From: Bacteroidota bacterium
Lineage (GTDB): Bacteria > Bacteroidota > Bacteroidia > Bacteroidales > B18-G4
Reading direction: 5' to 3'
Length of the DNA stretch: 5,019 nucleotides
NCBI GenBank assembly: GCA_030635045.1
Contig: DAOVZP010000161.1
Span: 1 to 5,019, forward strand
Of the stretch, positions 1 through 5,019 are shown in pieces. Each line of letters starts with the position of its first letter. Position 1 is the first letter of the stretch. Made by a program: the position numbers and the translations under genes. The notes under the pieces are model-generated. The model did not search any database and was not told the origin of the DNA. It saw only the letters and a list, made by a program, of their open reading frames with translations.

Positions 1-168
1 CGTGTTTTTAACGTCCTCGGAGAGGTGCAATACCGCAATGGATACACACCCTCAGCGGATGGCAGCATGCTTGAGCAGGTAGATCTTTCCGGCCTGGCCA
101 AAGGCATATATTTTCTCCAGATTCATGCGAATGAAGCATTATTGACTACTGAACTGGTCATACAATAA
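1..168 (+). CDS. 3' end of a T9SS type A sorting-domain protein (partial)
   Basis: Frame 1 is open from the window edge to a TAA at 166-168, giving the last 55 residues of a protein whose start lies outside the window. The visible part matches the second half of a T9SS type A C-terminal sorting domain (Por secretion tail family). It starts with RVFNVLGE, has the hallmark stretch VDLSGLAKGIYFLQI at residues 27-41, and ends in a short beta-strand-like tail ELVIQ. In this family the domain directs the protein through the outer-membrane T9SS translocon and is normally cleaved off during surface attachment or release. The function of the missing upstream portion cannot be judged. The final 49 residues align without gaps with the tail of the next gene (18 identities by eye), suggesting related genes. 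Confidence in the sorting domain is high. Confidence 0.85.
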   Translation, partial: RVFNVLGEVQYRNGYTPSADGSMLEQVDLSGLAKGIYFLQIHANEALLTTELVIQ

Positions 169-177
169 GAAAAATGT

Positions 178-185
178 TATTTTTG
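178..185 (+). promoter_or_regulatory. Possible Bacteroidota -7 promoter element
   Basis: The octamer TATTTTTG fits the Bacteroidota sigma-ABfr -7 consensus TAnnTTTG exactly. It lies in the 61-bp gap 44 bp before the ATG at 230, which would give a 5' leader of roughly 35-40 nt. The partner -33 TTTG is not convincing: at the expected spacing (about 155-158) the sequence is TGGT. The match could be chance in AT-rich DNA, but it is the only good candidate before the second gene. It would drive 230-2932 and, by read-through, 2953-4899. Confidence 0.35.
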
Positions 186-229
186 TCGTTGTTAGCCAGA
201 TCAATTAGTTATTTCGTTAATCAAATTGC

Positions 230-2932
230 ATGAAACCAGACCTTGTTAAAGTTCTTGTTGCTTTTATAGCATTTCTTTCAGCATTTCCTCTTGTTGCACA
301 GATTCCCACCGATCAGGATTGCATGGGTGCGATCCCGGTATGCGAGGGGTATTATTACCAGCCAAACACCTATATAGGGTCAGGAAACTACCCCAATGAG
401 ATCCCTTCAGGAGGAAACGGGTGCCCGAATAACTGCATGCTTGATGGAGAATTGAATTGCGTTTGGTATTATGTTACCGTGCAGAGCGATGGGCTGATGG
501 GATTTGAGGTGACTCCAAATAATTCAGGTAATGATTATGATTGGGTAGTTTATGACCTGACGGATGCCCGTTGTGAAGATATTTATTCGCAAACTTCAAG
601 TTTGCAGGTAAGCTGCAACTGGTCAGCCATCTCCGGTGTTACCGGACCGAATGGGAATAACAATACGCAATGCCAAAATTCTACCGGCTCACCATTTTGT
701 GCCATGATCCCGGTTACTGAAGGCCAGATTTTTGTGATCAATATCAGTAACTGGTCAAGTACCAATCAGTCAGGTTACTCCCTTGATTTCTCCATGTCGA
801 CAGCACAGATTTATGACGATGTCTCGCCGGAGATTGAAGAGATATTTGCTGATGAGGTTCAGGGTTGCAGTACGAACACATTACGATTTATATGGGATGA
901 AAACGTACGCTGTGACAGGGTTGCACCGTCAGCTTTTGGTATTTCCGGACCGGGTGGCCCTTATACTGTAACAGATGTTCAGGGTATTGCCTGCGGGTTG
1001 GGTGGTACGTGGGAGAAAGAGTATATCTTATATGTCGATCCCCCATTTGCCAGTAACGGGGAATATGTATTTCATGTTTATTCCATTTTCCCCAGTATCG
1101 TCGATGCCTGCAACAACCCCGTTTACGATGCCGACATCCCCTTTACATTGGATCTTGGTGCTCCCACATTAACTACATCAGGCCTGGAGACCAGCCCGGC
1201 AACATGTGGTATGGATAATGGCTCCATAACCGGCCTTTCGGCGAGTGGACAGACAGCTCTCACATATGTCTGGAAAAACTCTTATGGAACTGTCGTGGGA
1301 AATGAAATTGACCTGATCGATGTCCCGGCCGAGACCTATACCCTGGAAGTGCATGACCTGATGGATTGCATCACTTACGGCGGCCCCTGGGAGGTTGAAG
1401 AATTTGGCGTGCCGGAGATCGATGATGATAATATTATTATTACCTCCTCCAACTATGGTGCGAGCAATGGCTCTGTCACAGATATCGTGGTAAACTCACC
1501 CTTTACGATAGAGGAATACACCTGGGCCGATGATCAGGGAAGTGTGGTGGGCAGCGATCTTGACCTTGTCGGGGTACCCACCGGGTATTATACCCTGGAA
1601 GTTGTTGATGAGAATACCTGTACGGTACTTGCAGGCCCTTATTTTGTCGGGGAGATAGGCGGGCCGCTTACAACAAATCCAAGTGCCAGTCCAACCGTCA
1701 TATGCAGTGGCGATGCTGTTACCCTGTCTCCCGGTGCCGGTGGTGGTTCAGGCAGCTATGATTATATCTGGAGTTCAACACCTGAAGGCTTTAGTTCTAC
1801 CCTCGAAACCCCGGTGGTAACACCAACTGAAAATACAACATATCATCTTCAGATATTTGATGGATATATCTTTGCTGAGGGAGATGTGCAGGTAACTGTT
1901 CATCCCTTACCGGTACCCGATGCCGGCGAAGACCAGAGTATCCCGCATGGGATATATACTTTCCTCGAGGGCTCGGCCAACACAGGCAGCGGCGATTACC
2001 TGTATTATTGGTCACCGGTGGAGAAACTGGTGGATGCGGCAACGCAAAACCCGCAAACAACCAACCTTTATGAAACAACACCATTCTTCCTCACAGTAGA
2101 GGATGAGCAAACCGGTTGCGCAGCTGCTGATCCCGATCAGGTGATCGTGGAGGTAACAGGTGGTTTCCTGTCTACTAATCCCAGCTCATTTCCGGATTCA
2201 GTTTTCTGCATTGGTGAAACATTCTGGCTGCATGCCAATGCCGGTGGGGGATCAGGCGATTATACCTATATATGGACATCCGAACCTGAAATGACCTTAC
2301 CCACAACAGAATCCTTTAGCCTGACGCTTTACGAAGAAAATACCTATTATTTCTACGTTCTGGTTAATGATGGTTACAACGAAACCTTCGGGTATGTGAC
2401 GGTGACTGTCGATCCGGCTCCGATCATTGAACTGGGTGATGCAGTGCAATATGTTTGCGTTCATGAAACCATTACCCTTGATGCAGGAAATGAAGGTGCA
2501 TCATACCTCTGGTCGAATGGCGATACCAACAGGTATACATCGCTTGGCACCACCGGGCTCGGGTATGATCCGCAGTACATCTCGGTGAATGTGATGAACT
2601 CAGAAGGCTGCCAGGCAGATACCGGCATCACCGTGATCTTTGATTATGATTATTGTGTTGGTATTGGTGAGAACACTAACAGTGTTGACCTGCAGGTTTA
2701 TCCCAATCCTACTACAGGAACCGTAAATATCTATATCGGGGGTGTGTCGGATGAGATGGAAGTGCATGTGAGAAGCGCCATGGGAACAAGCCTGGGCGAT
2801 CATAAATACATGCCCGACGCAAACGGGATCATTGCTGAAACCCTGGATCTGTCAGATCAGCCCCCGGGAATATATTTCCTCATAATCAGAGGAGAAAATG
2901 TTTACCATACAGAGAAGATTTTAATTCAATAA
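230..2932 (+). CDS. Large modular secreted surface protein with SprB-type repeats, PKD/Ig-like domains and T9SS type A sorting domain
   Basis: This 900-residue protein begins with a Sec signal peptide (hydrophobic core about 6-22, likely cut after A23, leaving Gln first). Residues 30-195 form a Cys-rich N-terminal domain with motifs ELNCVWYYVTV and NDYDWVVYDL, seen at the front of many T9SS cargo proteins. Residues 198-311 resemble a bacterial Ig-like domain (ENVRCD, then DACNNPVYD). Two SprB-type repeats follow (about 314-391 and 396-475), then four PKD/Ig-like domains (about 480-558, 559-643, 647-728, 729-805). The third ends at a conserved TVTVDP. A type A sorting domain closes the protein (818-900; VYPNPTTG at 823-830, DLSDQPPGIYFLII at 873-886). 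No catalytic motif was recognised, so adhesin or surface-matrix protein is the best inference. The ATG is chosen because the signal peptide starts there; no Shine-Dalgarno is visible, as is usual in this phylum. The next gene starts 20 bp downstream, so co-transcription is likely. Confidence 0.93.
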   Translation: MKPDLVKVLVAFIAFLSAFPLVAQIPTDQDCMGAIPVCEGYYYQPNTYIGSGNYPNEIPSGGNGCPNNCMLDGELNCVWYYVTVQSDGLMGFEVTPNNSGNDYDWVVYDLTDARCEDIYSQTSSLQVSCNWSAISGVTGPNGNNNTQCQNSTGSPFCAMIPVTEGQIFVINISNWSSTNQSGYSLDFSMSTAQIYDDVSPEIEEIFADEVQGCSTNTLRFIWDENVRCDRVAPSAFGISGPGGPYTVTDVQGIACGLGGTWEKEYILYVDPPFASNGEYVFHVYSIFPSIVDACNNPVYDADIPFTLDLGAPTLTTSGLETSPATCGMDNGSITGLSASGQTALTYVWKNSYGTVVGNEIDLIDVPAETYTLEVHDLMDCITYGGPWEVEEFGVPEIDDDNIIITSSNYGASNGSVTDIVVNSPFTIEEYTWADDQGSVVGSDLDLVGVPTGYYTLEVVDENTCTVLAGPYFVGEIGGPLTTNPSASPTVICSGDAVTLSPGAGGGSGSYDYIWSSTPEGFSSTLETPVVTPTENTTYHLQIFDGYIFAEGDVQVTVHPLPVPDAGEDQSIPHGIYTFLEGSANTGSGDYLYYWSPVEKLVDAATQNPQTTNLYETTPFFLTVEDEQTGCAAADPDQVIVEVTGGFLSTNPSSFPDSVFCIGETFWLHANAGGGSGDYTYIWTSEPEMTLPTTESFSLTLYEENTYYFYVLVNDGYNETFGYVTVTVDPAPIIELGDAVQYVCVHETITLDAGNEGASYLWSNGDTNRYTSLGTTGLGYDPQYISVNVMNSEGCQADTGITVIFDYDYCVGIGENTNSVDLQVYPNPTTGTVNIYIGGVSDEMEVHVRSAMGTSLGDHKYMPDANGIIAETLDLSDQPPGIYFLIIRGENVYHTEKILIQ
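317..814 (+). other. Cys-rich N-terminal domain of the 900-residue protein
   Basis: Residues 30-195 form a globular unit recognisable by DCMGAIPVC near its start, GELNCVWYYVTV (73-84), a central NDYDWVVYDL (101-110) and the stretch SCNWSAISGVTGPNG (128-142). Nine cysteines lie between residues 31 and 157 (31, 38, 65, 69, 77, 115, 129, 148, 157), which suggests disulfide bonds formed after Sec export. The domain recurs as the lead module of Bacteroidota proteins that end in T9SS sorting domains. Its ligand is unknown to me; a carbohydrate- or protein-binding jelly-roll-like fold is only a guess. Confidence 0.6.
1169..1402 (+). repeat. SprB-type protein repeat 1
   Basis: Residues 314-391 match the SprB repeat pattern: SPATCGMDNGSITG at the front, Y346-V-W348 in the middle, IDLIDVPAETYTLEVHD, then a closing Cys (380). 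C326 and C380 are the usual paired cysteines of the repeat. SprB repeats are named after the mobile Flavobacterium johnsoniae gliding adhesin, but they also occur in many proteins with no role in gliding. The second copy follows directly at 1415-1654. Confidence 0.65.
1415..1654 (+). repeat. SprB-type protein repeat 2 (first Cys missing)
   Basis: Residues 396-475 align with the preceding repeat: YTWADDQGSVVG against YVWKNSYGTVVG, DLDLVGVPTGYYTLEVVD against EIDLIDVPAETYTLEVHD, and the closing Cys at 464. The front half has diverged: the segment SSNYGASNGSV stands where repeat 1 has SPATCGMDNGSI, so the first conserved Cys is lost and C464 has no partner within the repeat. The two copies clearly come from an internal duplication or from two related modules. 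Confidence 0.65.
1667..2413 (+). repeat. Ig-like / PKD-like / Ig-like domain block with internal repeat
   Basis: Three beta-sandwich domains run in tandem. Residues 480-558 and 647-728 are copies of one another: TTNPSASPTVICSGD against STNPSSFPDSVFCIGE, GGGSGSYDYIWSS against GGGSGDYTYIWTS, ENTTYHLQIFDG against ENTYYFYVLVNDG, and a shared ending VTVTV or VQVTV. Between them, residues 559-643 form a different PKD-like (K319-type) domain with DAGEDQSI, GSGDYLYYWSP and NPQTTNLYETTPFFLTVED. Such domains act as spacers or adhesive stalks in secreted proteins of this phylum. The alternating order suggests a two-domain unit that was duplicated, the second copy being followed by another Ig module at 2414-2644. 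Confidence 0.6.
2681..2929 (+). other. T9SS type A C-terminal sorting domain
   Basis: Residues 818-900 carry the family features in order: the opening strand VDLQVYPNPTTGTVNI (N of PNP and the Gly are typical), a central strand EVHVRSAMG, then DLSDQPPGIYFLII and a terminal basic and hydrophobic tail EKILIQ. Family knowledge says this domain is the T9SS export signal, removed by the PorU sortase in characterised systems. The segment IGENTNSVDL just before it is the usual linker. Confidence 0.88.
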
Positions 2933-2941
2933 TTAATTGAA
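2925..2941. other. Weak AT-rich inverted repeat across the stop codon of the 900-residue protein
   Basis: TTCAAT (2925-2930) and ATTGAA (2936-2941) are perfect inverted arms around the loop AATTA. The hairpin overlaps the TAA at 2930-2932 and sits within the short gap before the next ATG at 2953. With only six mostly A-T pairs and no following T-run it is not a credible terminator; an mRNA-processing or chance element is as likely. Confidence 0.25.
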
Positions 2942-2952
2942 AGATAGAATTG

Positions 2953-4899
2953 ATGAAGGCCCAAAGCAGACTAATTATCCTGATTTTACTTTTAGCTACA
3001 TTGCCCTTTCAAGGCATCCAGGCACAAAATCCCTTCCCGGACCATACCAACTGTAAACGTGATATGAAGGAAGCCGGGTTATGGTATTTCGGCGTATTTG
3101 CCGGAATGAACTTTAATTCCGGAGATGCTGTTGCCGAGACTTCTCAGCCTGACGGATTTCAGACCCCTATCAGCCCGGCAGTGATCTCCGACAGTGCAGG
3201 AAACCTGATGTTTATGACCAACGGCAAGCAGATCTTTAACAGAAGCTTTGAGCTCATGAAGGATGGCCTTTACGGTCATTATTCCTGTACACAGCCTGCA
3301 ATCGTTGTCCCTAAGCCGGGTGATCCGCTCAGATTCTATGTTTTTACTTCAGATTCGTACCGTAACATTAACGGGGATAAAGGACTTAATTATACCTATG
3401 TGGGGTTTAGCAATTCTGAAAGCCTGGGTTCCGTCGTCAGCCTGAATACCAATCTGATCCCTGACGGCATGGACGGCAGGCTTACTGCAGTAAAACATGC
3501 CAATGGAAATGATTTCTGGTTGATATCCCACCGATGGGGATCAAATGAATTCTGTGCTTTCCGGGTAACATCAGGAGGTGTTAACACTAATTATGTGTCA
3601 AGTACTGCCGGTTCCGTACATAGTGGCGATAATAATCTGCTGGGGTTTATGAAAGCTTCCCCGGATGGATCTCGCCTTGCAGTATCCCTCTTTGCCAGCG
3701 AGATGGTGGAAATTTTTGATTTCAATACAGAAACGGGCAAAGTTACAGCCGCTATCACGTCACCGGCATCTTATCAGGGGGCATACGGGCTTGAGTTCTC
3801 ACCTGATAATTCAAAAGTATATTTGTCGACCCTGGATTATGCTAACATCATTCCGGCATTTCCATCGGAATTATACCAGTTCGACCTGAACTCTTCTGAT
3901 ATTTTCGGGACTGCAACATTGGTTCATACTTCAACAGATGCATTCAGGTACGCAGGCCTGCAGCTGGGCATCGATGGCAGGATCTACGTGGCAAAAAGCA
4001 TCAATGCCTCTGCACATTCTGATAATCTGAGTGTGATCTATAACCCGAACCGTGCAGGGATGGCATGCAACTATAACAGGCTGGATGGCGTTTCTGATGT
4101 TGATTTCTATCTCGGAGGGAAGGAAAGTTTTTGGGGATTGCCAAATGTGGTGCAGACTTTCGTCGACTGGCCGCACTTTACCTATGACAGCATTTGTATT
4201 AATGACCTGACATCTTTTAATATTACCAATAAGGCCAGCATTGATGATGCAACATGGGATTTCAAGGATCCTCAGGGAACTTCATCGACAGCGAACTACC
4301 TGCAGCCGACACATGCTTTTTCTGATGAAGGCCAGTACCAGGTGTCAGTTACCGAATCATATGAAGGAGTTGATTATACCTATACCGAGTCAGTTACTGT
4401 TTATCCCTTGCCCGATGTTACATTTGGTGTGGATACGATATATATTTTTGAAGGTGATGCTGCCCGGCTGAGTGTTGGCGACCAATGGGCAAGCTATCTC
4501 TGGAGTACGGGTTCTACCGCCAGTGAGATCTACGTGACGGAAACCGGCGAATACTGGGTAGAAGTCCAGAATACCCACTGTTGCTTTAATACCGACACTG
4601 TGATTGTGGTTCTTTATGCACTCTATGTTCCAAATGCATTCAAGCCTTCCAGTACCATCAACAATGAGTTTAAACCTGTGGTCCCGTACAATGCCATTCA
4701 GGATTACCGTTTGCAGATATACGACCGGTGGGGGCAAATGGTCTTTGAATCAAGAGACCTCGGTACCGGCTGGGACGGAGAGATCAGGAATCAGCCGGCC
4801 CCGTTTGGCGTTTATGCCTGGAGGATCGACTACAGTACAGTAAGTGATGACGGCACCAGGCCGGTAAAAACAGCTGGCACCGTAATGCTCCTAAGGTAA
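2953..4899 (+). CDS. Secreted beta-propeller-like / PKD protein with T9SS type B (CHU_C) sorting domain
   Basis: The 648-residue protein starts at the ATG at 2953; the TTG one codon upstream (2950) would add one residue and is less likely. A signal peptide (hydrophobic about 7-19, probable cut after A24, leaving QNPF) leads into a long beta-propeller-like region, residues 42-403. It opens with LWYFGVFAGMNFNSG, has ISDSAGNLMFMTNG, and blade-like motifs ASPDGSRLAVS (235-245), EFSPDNSKVYLS (281-292) and GIDGRIYVAKS (339-349), ending at WGLPNVVQTF. A PKD domain follows (about 408-484; WDFKDP, HAFSDEGQYQVSV), then an Ig-like domain (486-554; ASYLWSTGS) and a type B sorting domain (558-648; YVPNAF, IYDRWG, GWDGE, FGVYAW). 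This architecture is common in Bacteroidota surface proteins of unknown ligand; no catalytic residues were recognised. It likely shares a transcript with the gene 20 bp upstream. The A-rich stretch GAAAGATAG before the start may aid initiation. Confidence 0.92.
   Translation: MKAQSRLIILILLLATLPFQGIQAQNPFPDHTNCKRDMKEAGLWYFGVFAGMNFNSGDAVAETSQPDGFQTPISPAVISDSAGNLMFMTNGKQIFNRSFELMKDGLYGHYSCTQPAIVVPKPGDPLRFYVFTSDSYRNINGDKGLNYTYVGFSNSESLGSVVSLNTNLIPDGMDGRLTAVKHANGNDFWLISHRWGSNEFCAFRVTSGGVNTNYVSSTAGSVHSGDNNLLGFMKASPDGSRLAVSLFASEMVEIFDFNTETGKVTAAITSPASYQGAYGLEFSPDNSKVYLSTLDYANIIPAFPSELYQFDLNSSDIFGTATLVHTSTDAFRYAGLQLGIDGRIYVAKSINASAHSDNLSVIYNPNRAGMACNYNRLDGVSDVDFYLGGKESFWGLPNVVQTFVDWPHFTYDSICINDLTSFNITNKASIDDATWDFKDPQGTSSTANYLQPTHAFSDEGQYQVSVTESYEGVDYTYTESVTVYPLPDVTFGVDTIYIFEGDAARLSVGDQWASYLWSTGSTASEIYVTETGEYWVEVQNTHCCFNTDTVIVVLYALYVPNAFKPSSTINNEFKPVVPYNAIQDYRLQIYDRWGQMVFESRDLGTGWDGEIRNQPAPFGVYAWRIDYSTVSDDGTRPVKTAGTVMLLR
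3076..4161 (+). other. Beta-propeller-like N-terminal region
   Basis: Residues 42-403 show recurring short strands with turn motifs SPDGSRLA, SPDNSKVY and IDGRIYVA, the pattern of WD40/YVTN-type propeller blades. The front signature WYFG...FNSG and the closing WGLPN frame the region, and both recur in T9SS type B proteins. The region contains TQPAIVVPKPGDPLRFYVFT and TAVKHANGNDFWLISH, also typical of this family. It is presumably a binding module facing the outside of the cell. Confidence 0.6.
4174..4404 (+). other. PKD domain of the 648-residue protein
   Basis: Residues 408-484 show the PKD signature in slightly divergent form: ATWDFKDPQG (usual W-x-F-G-D-G) and HAFSDEGQYQVSVTES (usual H-x-F-x-x-x-G-x-Y-x-V-x-x), ending in TESVTVYPLPD. 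These modules act as rigid spacers between binding and sorting domains. Confidence 0.7.
4624..4896 (+). other. T9SS type B (CHU_C, gliding motility-associated) sorting domain
   Basis: Residues 558-648 match the type B family: YVPNAFKP at the front, IYDRWGQMVFES in the middle, GTGWDGEI, FGVYAWRIDY and the closing KTAGTVMLLR. The family is the alternative T9SS export signal and in Flavobacterium johnsoniae needs extra secretion factors for some cargo. The usual front loop PNGDGxND is replaced by a shorter PSSTINNE (residues 565-572), so the Asp-Gly pair is missing; the rest of the domain is intact. Confidence 0.9.
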
Positions 4900-4940
4900 T
4901 TTCAAATTTCTGATTTCAAATTTCAGATTTCAGATTTCAG
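4899..4940 (+). repeat. Tandem heptanucleotide array, six copies of ATTTC(A/T)(A/G)
   Basis: Starting at the last base of the stop codon, units read ATTTCAA, ATTTCTG, ATTTCAA, ATTTCAG, ATTTCAG, ATTTCAG, then a broken ATT. The last three copies are identical. The two-base tail varies while ATTTC is constant, so this is a short tandem repeat in an intergenic spacer. It contains no clear inverted repeat and is too short and regular to be a CRISPR. It could vary in copy number by replication slippage. Confidence 0.85.
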
Positions 4941-4944
4941 ATTA

Positions 4945-5019
4945 TTAACGAACGGCTTGCGGCGCAAGTTCGCGTTCTTCGGTCTGGTCTTCCTGCAAAG
5001 CCAGAATCGCGCTCGTTTC
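4945..5019 (-). CDS. Possible 3' end of a convergent gene (partial, unidentified)
   Basis: Read on the minus strand from 5019, one frame is open for 24 codons and ends in TAA (4945-4947). It ends in EERELAPQAVR, with Glu- and Gln-rich stretches that look like natural coding sequence. The block is visibly more GC-rich than the preceding spacer. However, the other frames are also open over this short length, including a plus-strand frame reading NERLAAQVRVLR, so the coding frame is not settled. I do not recognise the product. A gene on this strand would be convergent with the gene ending at 4899. Confidence 0.3.
   Translation of the reverse strand, partial: ETSAILALQEDQTEERELAPQAVR
4949..4972. 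other. Bulged GC-rich inverted repeat at the spacer boundary
   Basis: CGAAC (4949-4953) pairs with GTTCG (4968-4972), and TTGC (4957-4960) pairs with GCAA (4964-4967) around the loop GGC, with a three-base bulge GGC (4954-4956). A stem of nine pairs between two converging genes could act as a terminator, but neither strand shows a T-run after it. It also overlaps the last codons of the possible minus-strand frame. Confidence 0.3.

Noticed and set aside
1797..2084. 95-codon open frame on the minus strand
   Set aside because: It lies wholly inside the Ig/PKD block of the 900-residue protein, whose frame has clear domain homology and a signal peptide; the antisense product has no recognisable motif.
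2950..2952. TTG start codon for the 648-residue protein
   Set aside because: An ATG follows immediately at 2953 in the same frame and the signal peptide is equally good from there, so the rarer TTG is unnecessary.
4390..4737. 115-codon open frame on the minus strand
   Set aside because: It is antisense to the Ig-like and type B sorting domains, which are strongly recognisable in the plus frame; the predicted peptide shows no domain.
4899..4940. CRISPR-like or operator-like array
   Set aside because: Units are 7 bp, directly adjoining with no spacers, and lack dyad symmetry, so it is a simple tandem repeat.
4949..4972. Rho-independent terminator for the 648-residue gene
   Set aside because: The stem is bulged and the bases after it on either strand do not form a T-run, so it was listed only as an inverted repeat.
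1..5019. A new defence, mobile or biosynthetic system
   Set aside because: All long frames are explained by secreted T9SS cargo with known structural modules; no nuclease, transposase, helicase, toxin or enzyme motif was found on either strand.

Overview
The window looks like a piece of a Bacteroidota (Bacteroidetes) chromosome. The evidence is three consecutive plus-strand genes encoding secreted surface proteins with type IX secretion system (T9SS) C-terminal sorting domains, found essentially only in this phylum. Supporting signs are signal peptides that would leave an N-terminal Gln, little recognisable Shine-Dalgarno sequence, and a TAnnTTTG-type -7 element. A free-living or environmental/gut Bacteroidales/Flavobacteriales-like source is plausible, but genus cannot be read from the sequence.

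Layout. Positions 1-168 hold the last 55 codons of a T9SS type A cargo gene. After 61 bp that contain a possible promoter, positions 230-2932 encode a 900-residue modular protein. Its order is signal peptide, Cys-rich N-terminal domain, Ig-like domain, two SprB-type repeats, four PKD/Ig-like domains and a type A sorting domain. Twenty bases later, 2953-4899 encodes a 648-residue protein with a signal peptide, a beta-propeller-like region, a PKD domain, an Ig-like domain and a type B (CHU_C / gliding motility-associated) sorting domain. Past the last stop is an array of six degenerate copies of a 7-bp unit (4899-4940). The remaining 75 bases are more GC-rich and may hold the tail of a convergent minus-strand gene.

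How the genes work together. All three proteins would cross the inner membrane by Sec and the outer membrane by T9SS, then be attached to the cell surface or released. No enzyme active site was recognised; the domains point to adhesion, matrix or binding roles. The first two genes have C-terminal tails that align without gaps over 49 residues. The second and third carry a similar Ig module just before unlike sorting domains. This suggests a cluster built by duplication and module shuffling. No mobile element, CRISPR array, RNA gene or defence system was found, and the window is mostly ordinary for this phylum.
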